Shown in pieces: positions 1-8,752 of a stretch of DNA of 64,000 nucleotides; positions within the stretch are counted from its first letter, which is position 1; each line of letters begins with the position of its first letter. The DNA is from CAIKBL01 sp964555355 (GTDB taxonomy: Bacteria > Pseudomonadota > Gammaproteobacteria > Ga0077536), in the NCBI GenBank assembly GCA_964555355.1, contig CAZKRY010000021.1, positions 8,591-72,590 on the forward strand. Reading direction: 5' to 3'. The notes under the pieces are model-generated. The model did no database searches and was not told the DNA's origin. It saw nothing but the letters and a program-made list of their open reading frames with translations. A program made the position numbers and the translations under genes.

Positions 1-3000
1 TGATCGATCCGGGTTTGACGGAACTGGAACGCGGCCAGCTACTCTCGGAAGAGTCTTATCTTGAAGCGATCGAACAGTACGGCGATGACTTCGATGCCCG
101 CATGGGTGCCGAGGCGATCTATGAACTGCTTCGCACGGTTGACCTCAACCACGAGGTCAAGCGCATTCGCGAAGAACTACCAGACACGACTTCCGACACC
201 AAACTCAAGAAGTTCACCAAGCGCTTGAAACTGATGGAGGCGTTCCTGCATTCGGGTAATCGTCCGGAGTGGATGGTCATGAAGGTGCTCCCGGTGCTGC
301 CACCGGAGTTACGCCCATTGGTGCCACTCGATGGTGGCCGCTTCGCGACTTCGGATCTAAACGATCTTTATCGGCGCGTCATCAACCGGAACAATCGGTT
401 AAAGCGGCTGCTCGACTTGAATGCGCCGGACATCATCGTCCGGAACGAAAAGCGCATGCTGCAGGAAGCCGTCGACGCGCTACTTGACAACGGCCGCCGC
501 GGGCGCGCGATTACCGGCACCAACAAACTGCCGCTGAAGTCGCTTGCCGATATGATCAAGGGCAAGCAAGGGCGCTTCCGTCAGAACCTGTTGGGCAAGC
601 GCGTCGACTATTCCGGTCGTTCGGTCATCGTGGTGGGACCCACCCTGAAATTGCATCAGTGCGGTCTGCCGAAGAAGATGGCGCTCGAACTCTTCAAGCC
701 CTTTATTTTTAGCAAGCTAGAACGCCGCGGCATGGCGACGACGATCAAAGCCGCGAAGAAACTGGTCGAACGAGAAGGCCCAGAAGTATGGGATATCTTG
801 GAAGAAGTCATTCGCGAGCATCCGGTCATGTTGAACCGGGCTCCGACGTTGCATCGCTTAGGTATCCAAGCGTTTGAGCCGGTGTTGATCGAAGGTAAGG
901 CGATCCAGCTCCACCCATTGGTGTGCACGGCGTTCAATGCCGACTTCGACGGAGACCAGATGGCGGTGCACGTGCCGCTCTCTATCGAAGCGCAGCTCGA
1001 AGCGCGCACGCTGATGATGTCGACGAACAACATTTTGTCGCCGGCTAACGGTGATCCGATCATTGTGCCGACACAGGACGTAGTGCTTGGGTTGTATTAC
1101 ATGACGCGTGAATCAGCGAGCGCGAAAGGCACCGGCATGTGCTTCCGCGACGTCGCGGAAGTCCATCGCGCGCACGAAACCGGCGCCGCGTCGTTGCATG
1201 CCAAATGCCGAGTGCGTTTAACCCAAGTGCTGTTTGACGAACAAGGTAAGGAGTACTCGACGACCGGTGTTATCGAAACCACCGTAGGCCGGGCCTTACT
1301 GTCAACCGTGCTCCCGAAAGGGCTGCCTTTCGAATTCGTGAACCGCACGATGGACAAGCGCTCGATCTCGCGCCTATTCGACCGTTGCTACCGTTCGGTA
1401 GGTCTAAAAGAAACGGTCATCTTTGCGGACCGTCTGATGTACACCGGCTTCCACCAAGCGACGCGTGCCGGTGTTTCGATCGGTGTCGACGATATGGTGG
1501 TCCCGGATGAAAAAAGCAGCATCATCAAAACGGCCGAAGACGGCGTCAGAGAAATCGAAGAGCAGTATGCCTCGGGGTTGGTAACGACCGGCGAGCGCTA
1601 TAACAAGGTCGTCGACATTTGGTCACACACCAACGATCAAGTGGCCAAGGCCATGATGGATAAGTTAGGGACCGAAGTCGTCACGACCCAGAGCGGCGCG
1701 CAGGTCAGACAGGCTTCGTTCAACTCGATCTACATGATGGCCGACTCCGGCGCGCGCGGCTCGGCCGCGCAGATTCGTCAGCTCGCCGGTATGCGCGGAC
1801 TGATGGCGAAGCCTGACGGATCGATTATCGAAACCCCAATCACCGCGAACTTCCGCGAAGGCCTGGACGTACTGCAGTACTTCATTTCAACGCACGGTGC
1901 GCGTAAAGGGCTGGCCGATACCGCGCTTAAGACCGCGAACTCGGGCTATCTCACTCGCCGTTTGGTCGATGTGGCGCAAGACTTGGTGGTGACCGAGAAC
2001 GATTGCGGGACCGAAGCCGGCATCACGATGGCGCCGCTCATCGAAGGCGGTGACGTCGTCGAAGCGCTGCGTGATCGCGTGCTCGGACGCGTCGTCGCGG
2101 TCGATCTGTGCCGCCCGGGCAGCGCCGAAGTAGTGGCGCCGGCCGGTACACTGCTCGACGAAAAGTGGGTGCAAAAGCTTGAGGACGTCGGGATTGACGA
2201 AGTCATGGTCCGTTCGTCCATCACCTGCGAAACCCGCTACGGCGTGTGCGCCATGTGCTATGGGCGCGATCTCGCGCGCGGGCATTTGGTCAACGTCGGC
2301 GAAGCCGTCGGCGTCATTGCCGCGCAGTCAATCGGGGAGCCAGGCACTCAGCTGACGATGCGTACCTTCCATATCGGCGGCGCCGCGTCGCGCGCCGCTG
2401 CGGTCAGCAGCATCGAAGTGAAATTTGGCGGCACCGTGCGGCTCCAAAACCTGAAAGTTTTGCGCCATGAAAACGGGACGTTTATTTCAGTGTCGCGTTC
2501 AGGCGAAGTGGTCATCATGGACGACATCGGTCGCGAACGTGAGCGATACAAGGTTCCCTACGGTGCGACCCTGACGGTCGCCGAGGGCGCTAGCGTCAAA
2601 TCCGGACAGAACATCGCGAACTGGGACCCGCATACCCACCCCATCGTGACGGAAGTGAACGGAACCGCCCGTTTCAAGGACGTGGTCGAAGGCGTGACAG
2701 TCGCGCGGCAACTGGACGAAATTACCGGCTTGTCGAGCATGGTCGTGACGGATCCGAAGCAACGCGGATCGTCGGCCAAGGATTTGCGCCCGATGGTGCA
2801 ATTGGTCGATGCCAACGGCAAAGAAATCAAAATCCCAGGTACCGAAATCTCGGCGCAATATTTCTTGCCGCCTAATGCCATCATCACGGTGGAAGACGGT
2901 GGTCAGGCGAAAGTCGGCGATATCGTGGCGCGTATCCCCCAAGAATCGCTGAAAACCCGCGATATTACCGGCGGTTTGCCCCGCGTGGCCGACTTGTTCG

Positions 3001-3740
3001 AAGCGCGTAAACCAAAAGAACCGGCGATCCTCGCGGAAGCCAGCGGCACCGTGTCCTTTGGTAAGGACACCAAGGGTAAACAGCGTCTGATCGTCCGGCT
3101 GGAAAACGGCGAAGAAATCGAAACGCTGATTCCAAAATGGCGGCATGTCACCGTGTTCGAGGGTGAACACGTTGAGAAGGGCGATGTCATCTGTGACGGC
3201 GCGGCCGATTCGCACGACATCCTACGCCTGAAAGGCGTGCCGGATCTGACCCGCTATGTGGTCAACGAAGTGCAAGAAGTTTATCGCCTGCAAGGCGTGA
3301 AGATTAACGATAAGCACATCGAAGTCATCGTGCGCCAGATGTTGCGTAAAGTAGAAATTGCCGAACCCGGCGATACCCGCTACCTGACCGGAGAACAGAT
3401 CGAGAAGGAGCGGCTATTCGAGGAAAACGACAAAATGGTTACCGAGGGCAAGAAGCCCGCGACTTACCTGCAGTTGTTGCTTGGCATTACAAAGGCTTCA
3501 CTGGCGACCGAGTCGTTTATTTCCGCGGCGTCGTTCCAAGAAACAACCCGCGTGCTGACCGAGGCGTCGGTGACGGGCAAGCGTGATGAACTGCGCGGGC
3601 TGAAGGAGAATGTGATTGTGGGCCGCTTAATCCCGGCAGGGACTGGCTTTACCTACCACAATGATCGCCGTCGTAAACGTCGCCAAGGCGCGGATGCCCC
3701 TAATTTCGCGTTTACGACCAGCACCAATGAGTCGGAATAA
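1..3740 (+). CDS. rpoC: RNA polymerase subunit beta' (3' part; gene runs off the left edge)
   Basis: Catalytic beta' subunit of RNA polymerase. The window opens inside the gene; the reading frame is open from base 3, so roughly the first 170 residues of the family (including the N-terminal zinc ribbon) lie outside. The active-site motif NADFDGDQ, whose three Asp bind catalytic Mg, is encoded near 937-960. The second zinc site is visible around 2226-2265 (CETRYGVCAMCYGRD), and the trigger-loop/bridge-helix region follows (QSIGEPGTQLTMRTFH). The C-terminus (GRLIPAGTGFTYH) is intact and ends at TAA. It is followed by an intrinsic terminator at 3813-3849. Confidence 0.98.
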   Translation, partial: IDPGLTELERGQLLSEESYLEAIEQYGDDFDARMGAEAIYELLRTVDLNHEVKRIREELPDTTSDTKLKKFTKRLKLMEAFLHSGNRPEWMVMKVLPVLPPELRPLVPLDGGRFATSDLNDLYRRVINRNNRLKRLLDLNAPDIIVRNEKRMLQEAVDALLDNGRRGRAITGTNKLPLKSLADMIKGKQGRFRQNLLGKRVDYSGRSVIVVGPTLKLHQCGLPKKMALELFKPFIFSKLERRGMATTIKAAKKLVEREGPEVWDILEEVIREHPVMLNRAPTLHRLGIQAFEPVLIEGKAIQLHPLVCTAFNADFDGDQMAVHVPLSIEAQLEARTLMMSTNNILSPANGDPIIVPTQDVVLGLYYMTRESASAKGTGMCFRDVAEVHRAHETGAASLHAKCRVRLTQVLFDEQGKEYSTTGVIETTVGRALLSTVLPKGLPFEFVNRTMDKRSISRLFDRCYRSVGLKETVIFADRLMYTGFHQATRAGVSIGVDDMVVPDEKSSIIKTAEDGVREIEEQYASGLVTTGERYNKVVDIWSHTNDQVAKAMMDKLGTEVVTTQSGAQVRQASFNSIYMMADSGARGSAAQIRQLAGMRGLMAKPDGSIIETPITANFREGLDVLQYFISTHGARKGLADTALKTANSGYLTRRLVDVAQDLVVTENDCGTEAGITMAPLIEGGDVVEALRDRVLGRVVAVDLCRPGSAEVVAPAGTLLDEKWVQKLEDVGIDEVMVRSSITCETRYGVCAMCYGRDLARGHLVNVGEAVGVIAAQSIGEPGTQLTMRTFHIGGAASRAAAVSSIEVKFGGTVRLQNLKVLRHENGTFISVSRSGEVVIMDDIGRERERYKVPYGATLTVAEGASVKSGQNIANWDPHTHPIVTEVNGTARFKDVVEGVTVARQLDEITGLSSMVVTDPKQRGSSAKDLRPMVQLVDANGKEIKIPGTEISAQYFLPPNAIITVEDGGQAKVGDIVARIPQESLKTRDITGGLPRVADLFEARKPKEPAILAEASGTVSFGKDTKGKQRLIVRLENGEEIETLIPKWRHVTVFEGEHVEKGDVICDGAADSHDILRLKGVPDLTRYVVNEVQEVYRLQGVKINDKHIEVIVRQMLRKVEIAEPGDTRYLTGEQIEKERLFEENDKMVTEGKKPATYLQLLLGITKASLATESFISAASFQETTRVLTEASVTGKRDELRGLKENVIVGRLIPAGTGFTYHNDRRRKRRQGADAPNFAFTTSTNESE

Positions 3741-3773
3741 TTCGGAAATCTTTTACCAGATCGACCGAAAGCG

Positions 3774-3803
3774 TTGACACTTTAAACAGGCGCTCCTTAT
3801 AAT
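3774..3803 (+). promoter_or_regulatory. Consensus sigma70 promoter upstream of rpsL
   Basis: A -35 box TTGACA (3774-3779) and a -10 box TATAAT (3798-3803) are separated by 18 bp; both hexamers are perfect consensus. The expected start is near 3810, about 260 nt before rpsL. It would be the natural promoter of the str operon, but the rpoC terminator hairpin begins only a few bases after the predicted start, so full-length transcripts must read through it. Confidence 0.8.
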
Positions 3804-3812
3804 TCCGCTCCT

Positions 3813-3849
3813 ACGACAGGCCGGCTAACCCCGCGCCTGTCGTTTTTTT
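3813..3849 (+). terminator. Intrinsic terminator after rpoC, inside the rpsL leader
   Basis: A 9-bp perfect stem (3813-3821 with 3835-3843), a 13-nt loop and a run of seven T (3843-3849) form a canonical Rho-independent terminator. It closes the rpoBC transcript. Because it lies downstream of the promoter at 3774-3803, it may also act as an attenuator of the str operon. Confidence 0.8.
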
Positions 3850-4072
3850 CACGCCGAGCAATCCCCACAGAACCTGCATTGCCGAAGTTGAAGGCGATGA
3901 CGAGTGTTCGTCCCGGTTCTTGCGTACCCGCATGACGGAAAACGCAAGCCGTGGTGATGCCGGCGGCTGAGAAGCAACAAACTAACTTAATCACCACGAC
4001 ACCCTAGGCGCTCGCTTAGGTCTATGCGGTGAAACGAAATCCGGCTCTTAGAGCCGATGCGGTATTTATCAG
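3850..4072 (+). promoter_or_regulatory. rpsL leader with two short hairpins
   Basis: No gene is visible here. Two small stem-loops can be read: 4003-4009 with 4014-4020 (7 bp, one G-U pair) and a perfect 6-bp stem 4042-4047 with 4051-4056 around a TTA loop. The second ends 16 nt before the rpsL ATG. No clear Shine-Dalgarno motif lies between it and the start codon, so initiation on rpsL may depend on leader structure. Confidence 0.4.
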
Positions 4073-4450
4073 ATGGCTACGATTAATCAGCTCGTTCGCA
4101 GTCCGCGTCAGCGTCAGGTCAAAAAGAGCCCGGTGCCGGCATTGGAAGGGTGTCCGCAAAAGCGCGGTGTGTGTACCCGCGTGTATACGACGACGCCCAA
4201 GAAACCAAACTCGGCGTTGCGTAAAGTCGCCCGTGTGCGACTGACCAATGGCCAGGAAGTGACGACTTATATCGGTGGCGAAGGCCACAATCTTCAAGAA
4301 CACTCGGTCATTCTGATTCGCGGCGGTCGCGTCAAAGACTTACCCGGCGTGCGTTATCACACGGTACGCGGCACGCTCGATACCTCCGGCGTCAACGATC
4401 GACGTCAAGGCCGTTCGAAGTACGGCGCGAAGCGCCCGAAGTCCAAGTAA
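4073..4450 (+). CDS. rpsL: 30S ribosomal protein S12
   Basis: 125-residue S12, a decoding-centre protein of the small subunit. The two conserved loops facing the A site are present: TPKKPNSA (K43) and GGRVKDLPGVRYH (K88, D89, P91). These carry the residues of the wild-type streptomycin-sensitive form, and D89 is the family's methylthiolation site. First gene of the str operon (rpsL-rpsG-fusA-tuf), 39 nt ahead of rpsG. The ATG is fixed by the conserved MATINQL N-terminus, although no strong ribosome binding site is seen. Confidence 0.98.
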   Translation: MATINQLVRSPRQRQVKKSPVPALEGCPQKRGVCTRVYTTTPKKPNSALRKVARVRLTNGQEVTTYIGGEGHNLQEHSVILIRGGRVKDLPGVRYHTVRGTLDTSGVNDRRQGRSKYGAKRPKSK

Positions 4451-4489
4451 TCCACTCCGCTTACCCATCTTCACGAGTAGTCGAAACCT

Positions 4490-4960
4490 ATGTCCAGACG
4501 TCGCGTAGCAGCCAAACGTGAAATCCTGCCGGATCCTAAATTCGGTGATCAGACCGTCGCGAAATTCATCAACATGCTGATGAAATCGGGCAAAAAGTCA
4601 GTCGCCGAAAAAATCGTCTATGGCGCATTGGATGAGATGAGCAAGAAGGGGCGTGGCGTAGCGCTCGATCTGTTCCGGCAAGCCATTGGGAACGTCGAGC
4701 CGCGCGTCGAGGTTAAATCTCGTCGGGTTGGCGGCGCTACCTACCAGGTTCCCGTCGAAGTACGTCCCAATCGCCGCAGCGCGCTCGCGATGCGCTGGTT
4801 GGTTGACGCCGCGCGCAAGCGCGGAGAGAAATCGATGGACCGCAGGTTGGCGGCGGAGTTTTTGGATGCCTCGGATAACCGTGGCACGGCGGTAAAAAAA
4901 CGCGAAGACACCCACAAGATGGCGGAAGCGAACCGCGCATTTTCACATTACCGCTGGTAA
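4490..4960 (+). CDS. rpsG: 30S ribosomal protein S7
   Basis: 156-residue S7, the primary 16S rRNA binder that nucleates assembly of the 30S head and touches the E site. The N-terminus MSRRRVAAKREILPDPKF and the motif GGATYQVPVEVRP are typical. Second gene of the str operon, 24 nt before fusA. In E. coli S7 represses its own operon by binding the rpsL-rpsG spacer; the 39-nt spacer here is too short to show an obvious equivalent by eye. Confidence 0.98.
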   Translation: MSRRRVAAKREILPDPKFGDQTVAKFINMLMKSGKKSVAEKIVYGALDEMSKKGRGVALDLFRQAIGNVEPRVEVKSRRVGGATYQVPVEVRPNRRSALAMRWLVDAARKRGEKSMDRRLAAEFLDASDNRGTAVKKREDTHKMAEANRAFSHYRW

Positions 4961-4984
4961 TTAGACGGATTAAGGACATTAGCA

Positions 4985-7081
4985 GTGGCACGTACGACCC
5001 CTCTTGAGCGCTATCGCAACATTGGTATTGCGGCACATATCGATGCCGGTAAGACCACGACAACCGAGCGCATCCTGTATTACACCGGTCGTTCGCACAA
5101 AATTGGCGAAGTGCATGACGGCGCGGCCACGATGGACTGGATGGAGCAAGAGCAAGAACGCGGAATCACGATTACTTCCGCGGCGACTACATGCTTTTGG
5201 CGCGGCATGGGCAATCAGTTCCAAGAACATCGCATTAATATCATCGACACCCCTGGGCACGTCGATTTCACGATCGAAGTCGAGCGCTCGTTGCGCGTGC
5301 TAGACGGCGCTGTCGCGGTGTTCTGCGCCGTGGGCGGCGTGCAACCGCAGTCGGAAACAGTGTGGCGCCAAGCGAACAAATACGGCGTGCCACGGCTCGC
5401 CTTCGTGAACAAAATGGATCGCGCCGGCGCCGATTTCTTGCGCGTCGTGCAGCAGATGAAAGACCGGCTCGCCGCCAAAGCGGTTCCGATTCAACTCCCG
5501 ATCGGCGCCGAAGACAATTTCGAAGGGGTTATCGATCTGTTGCTCGGCAAGGCGATCTTTTGGGAAGAAGAATCGCTCGGCATGAAGTTTGAGTATCGCG
5601 ACATTCCGGCTGAACTCGCGGCCGAGTGCGCCAAGTGGCGCGAAGGCGTGGTCGAAGCTGCGGCCGAAGCCACCGAAGAGCTGACGGAGAAATATCTCGA
5701 AACAGGCGATCTCACGCTCGACGAGATCAAAACCGGTTTGCGCCTGCGCACCGTGCGCAACGAAATCGTGCTAGTTCTGTGTGGCTCTGCATTCAAGAAC
5801 AAAGGCGTACAGGCTGTACTCGATGCCGTCATCGAATACTTGCCGGCGCCGAACGACGTCGAAGGCATCAAAGGCACGCTCGATGATGGTGAAACGGAAG
5901 AACGCCGTTTTGCCGCCGACGATGCGCCGTTTGCCGCGTTGGCGTTCAAAATTGCGACCGATCCCTATGTCGGTACCCTGACCTTCTTCCGTGTCTATTC
6001 CGGGGTGCTCAATTCCGGTGATTCGGTCTACAACCCCGTCAAAGATCGTAAAGAACGCATCGGTCGGCTACTGCAAATGCACGCCAATAGCCGTGAAGAA
6101 ATCAAAGAAGTGCGCGCGGGCGACATCGCCGCCGCGGTCGGCCTCAAGGATGTGACGACGGGCGACACGCTGTGCGATTTGAATAAGATCATTACGCTGG
6201 AGCGCATGGAGTTCCCGGAACCCGTCATCGCGGTCGCGGTCGAGCCAAAGACCAAGGCGGACCAAGAAAAAATGGGCCTCGCGTTGCAACGCTTGGCCGC
6301 GGAAGATCCATCGTTCCGCGTCGCCACCGATCAAGAATCCGGCCAGACCATCATCTCGGGCATGGGCGAGCTCCATCTTGAAATCATCGTCGACCGCATG
6401 CGGCGCGAATTCAAAGTCGAAGCCAATGTCGGCAAGCCGCAGGTTGCCTATCGCGAAACGATTCGTGGCACGGTTGAAAAGCAAGAAGGCAAATTCGTGC
6501 GCCAAAGCGGTGGCCGCGGTCAGTATGGCCATGTCGTCATCAAGCTTGAACCGAACGAGGCCGGCAAGGGCTTCGAATTCGTCAATGGCATCGTCGGCGG
6601 CGTTATCCCGCGAGAATACATTCCGGCCGTACAAAAGGGCGTTGAAGAACAACTGCAGAACGGTGTGATTGCGGGCTATCCGATGGTGGATGTCAAAGTC
6701 ACGTTGTACGACGGCTCGTATCACGAAGTCGATTCGAACGAAATGGCGTTCAAGATCGCAGGCTCCATGGCGTTCAAAGAAGCCGCCCAAAAAGCGAAAC
6801 CGGTACTGCTCGAACCCATCATGGCGGTCGAAGTAGTCACGCCGGACGATTACGTCGGCACGGTTAACGGCGATCTCAATCGCCGCCGCGGCATGCTCGA
6901 GGGGTCGGAAGAGTCGCCGGCCGGGCGTCTGATTAAAGCGCAGGTCCCGTTGTCCGAGATGTTCGGTTATTCCACCGATCTGCGTTCCGCAACGCAGGGC
7001 CGCGCCACCTACACGATGGAATTTTCCCGCTACGTCGAAGCGCCAAAGAGCGTCGCCGAGACGGTCTCGAAGCGGTCGTAA
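4985..7081 (+). CDS. fusA: Elongation factor G
   Basis: 698-residue EF-G, the GTPase that drives translocation and, with RRF, ribosome recycling. G-domain motifs are clear: AHIDAGKT (P-loop), RGITITSAAT (switch I), DTPGHVDF (G3) and NKMDRAG (G4), followed by domains II-V with GGRGQYGHV and a C-terminal SEMFGYSTDLRS motif. GTG start at 4985, chosen because AAGGA lies 8 nt upstream and the protein begins MARTTPLERYRNIGI as usual. Codon usage (GTC, GGC, ATC rich) matches the ribosomal genes and contrasts sharply with the next gene, tuf. Confidence 0.98.
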   Translation: MARTTPLERYRNIGIAAHIDAGKTTTTERILYYTGRSHKIGEVHDGAATMDWMEQEQERGITITSAATTCFWRGMGNQFQEHRINIIDTPGHVDFTIEVERSLRVLDGAVAVFCAVGGVQPQSETVWRQANKYGVPRLAFVNKMDRAGADFLRVVQQMKDRLAAKAVPIQLPIGAEDNFEGVIDLLLGKAIFWEEESLGMKFEYRDIPAELAAECAKWREGVVEAAAEATEELTEKYLETGDLTLDEIKTGLRLRTVRNEIVLVLCGSAFKNKGVQAVLDAVIEYLPAPNDVEGIKGTLDDGETEERRFAADDAPFAALAFKIATDPYVGTLTFFRVYSGVLNSGDSVYNPVKDRKERIGRLLQMHANSREEIKEVRAGDIAAAVGLKDVTTGDTLCDLNKIITLERMEFPEPVIAVAVEPKTKADQEKMGLALQRLAAEDPSFRVATDQESGQTIISGMGELHLEIIVDRMRREFKVEANVGKPQVAYRETIRGTVEKQEGKFVRQSGGRGQYGHVVIKLEPNEAGKGFEFVNGIVGGVIPREYIPAVQKGVEEQLQNGVIAGYPMVDVKVTLYDGSYHEVDSNEMAFKIAGSMAFKEAAQKAKPVLLEPIMAVEVVTPDDYVGTVNGDLNRRRGMLEGSEESPAGRLIKAQVPLSEMFGYSTDLRSATQGRATYTMEFSRYVEAPKSVAETVSKRS

Positions 7082-7148
7082 TAAGAAACAGCTTTTAGTC
7101 AATTTTTAAACTCAACCGTCAATTGCGTTTGAAGAGGTAACGAACACC

Positions 7149-8342
7149 ATGTCCAAAGAGAAATTTGAACGAACGAAGCCACACGTGAATGTGGGGACGA
7201 TTGGCCATGTCGATCATGGGAAGACGACGCTGACGGCGGCGCTGACGGTGGTGACCTCACAGAAGTTTGGCGGGGAGGCGAAGGCCTACGATCAAATTGA
7301 CAACGCGCCGGAAGAGCGGGAGCGCGGGATCACGATAGCGACATCGCACGTGGAATATCAGAGCGACAATCGGCACTACGCGCATGTGGACTGCCCGGGT
7401 CACGCGGACTATGTGAAGAACATGATCACGGGGGCGGCGCAGATGGACGGCGCGGTGTTGGTGGTGAGCGCGGCGGACGGTCCGATGCCGCAGACGCGCG
7501 AGCACATTTTGTTGGCTCGCCAGGTTGGGGTTCCGTACATCGTGGTGTACATGAACAAAGCGGACATGGTGGACGACGCGGAGCTGTTGGAATTGGTGGA
7601 GATGGAAGTCCGCGAGCTGTTGTCGGTGTACAAGTTTCCGGGAGATGACACGCCGGTGGTGATCGGGAGTGCGTTGAAGGCGTTGGAAGGGGACACGAGT
7701 GAGATAGGGGTGCCGTCGATCTGGAAGTTGATTGCGGCGATGGACAGTTACATTCCGGTGCCGGAGCGTCCGGTGGACATGCCGTTTTTGATGCCGATTG
7801 AGGATGTATTTTCGATATCGGGTCGCGGGACGGTGGTGACGGGGCGGGTTGAGCGCGGGATCGTGAAGGTGAGTGAGGAAGTGGAGATCGTTGGGATCCG
7901 CGCGACGACGAAGACGACGTGCACGGGCGTGGAGATGTTCCGGAAGTTGTTGGACGAAGGTCGGGCTGGGGACAACGTCGGGATCTTGTTACGCGGGACG
8001 AAGCGAGAGGATGTGGAGCGCGGCCAGGTGCTGTGCAAGCCGGGGAGTGTGAAGCCGCATTCGCACTTTGAGGCGGAGGTGTATGTGTTGTCGAAGGAAG
8101 AAGGCGGGCGGCACACGCCGTTTTTCGCGAACTACCGGCCGCAGTTTTATTTTCGGACGACGGACGTGACGGGTGCGGTGGAGTTGCCGAGCGGGGTAGA
8201 GATGGTGATGCCTGGAGACAACATCAAGATCGCGGTGAAGTTGATCAATCCGATCGCGATGGAAGAGGGATTGAGGTTTGCGATCCGGGAAGGCGGTCGC
8301 ACCGTCGGGGCCGGCGTCGTCGCCAAAATCCTTGATAAATAA
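7149..8342 (+). CDS. tuf: Elongation factor Tu
   Basis: 397-residue EF-Tu, which delivers aminoacyl-tRNA to the ribosome. Motifs GHVDHGKT, DCPGHADYVKNM, MNKADMVDD (NKxD) and GSALKALEGD are present, and domains II and III are complete. Last gene of the str operon, 67 nt after fusA. From about 7165 to 8290 the codons are strongly G-ending (GTG, ACG, GCG, GGG, TTG, with AGG for Arg), whereas fusA, the S10 genes and the last ~18 codons of tuf itself use C-ending codons. The protein is ordinary, so this looks like a recombination or gene-conversion tract rather than a different function. Confidence 0.98.
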   Translation: MSKEKFERTKPHVNVGTIGHVDHGKTTLTAALTVVTSQKFGGEAKAYDQIDNAPEERERGITIATSHVEYQSDNRHYAHVDCPGHADYVKNMITGAAQMDGAVLVVSAADGPMPQTREHILLARQVGVPYIVVYMNKADMVDDAELLELVEMEVRELLSVYKFPGDDTPVVIGSALKALEGDTSEIGVPSIWKLIAAMDSYIPVPERPVDMPFLMPIEDVFSISGRGTVVTGRVERGIVKVSEEVEIVGIRATTKTTCTGVEMFRKLLDEGRAGDNVGILLRGTKREDVERGQVLCKPGSVKPHSHFEAEVYVLSKEEGGRHTPFFANYRPQFYFRTTDVTGAVELPSGVEMVMPGDNIKIAVKLINPIAMEEGLRFAIREGGRTVGAGVVAKILDK

Positions 8343-8366
8343 TCACTCAGGAAACAGCAAAGTTAA

Positions 8367-8385
8367 GCGCGGCAATTTGCCGCGC
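8367..8385 (+). promoter_or_regulatory. Hairpin in the tuf-rpsJ spacer
   Basis: An 8-bp perfect GC-rich stem (8367-8374 with 8378-8385) with a 3-nt loop lies in the 81-nt gap before rpsJ. There is no T-run, so it is not a normal terminator. It could be a processing site or a shortened S10 leader; the long L4-responsive leader of E. coli is absent. Confidence 0.35.
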
Positions 8386-8423
8386 CGGCAGACGAGCCAC
8401 GGGCCAATGCAAGGGCAACAGCA

Positions 8424-8735
8424 ATGAACCAACAGGTCATCAGGATACGACTCAAAGCGTTCGATCATCGTTTGATCGATCAATCGACGCGCGAGATTGT
8501 CGAAACCGCCAAACGCACAGGAGCCCAGATCAGAGGCCCAATCCCGCTGCCATCCAGGCATGAGCGGTTCACCGTGCTGACCTCGCCGCACGCGAACAAA
8601 GATGCGCGTGATCAATACGAAATTCGTACCCATAAGCGCTTGCTCGACATCGTCAACCCCACGGATAAAACGGTCGACGCGCTGATGAAACTCGATTTGG
8701 CCGCGGGCGTAGACGTCCAAATCAAATTGAGCTGA
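8424..8735 (+). CDS. rpsJ: 30S ribosomal protein S10 / NusE
   Basis: 103-residue S10 (MNQQVIRIRLKAFDHRLID). It belongs to the 30S head and, as NusE, to antitermination complexes and NusG bridging. First gene of the S10 operon (rpsJ-rplC-rplD-rplW-rplB-rpsS-rplV-rpsC-rplP-rpmC-rpsQ), 17 nt before rplC. Length and both ends match the family exactly. Confidence 0.98.
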   Translation: MNQQVIRIRLKAFDHRLIDQSTREIVETAKRTGAQIRGPIPLPSRHERFTVLTSPHANKDARDQYEIRTHKRLLDIVNPTDKTVDALMKLDLAAGVDVQIKLS

Positions 8736-8752
8736 GACCAGAGGCAACGAGC

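Noticed and set aside
2499..3215. Minus-strand open frame of 238 codons opposite rpoC
   Set aside because: Shadow of rpoC codon bias; no ribosome binding site or recognisable motif.
6068..7102. Long minus-strand open frame (344 codons) opposite fusA
   Set aside because: It lies entirely antisense to an unmistakable EF-G gene; its composition mirrors the codon bias of fusA and shows no domain.
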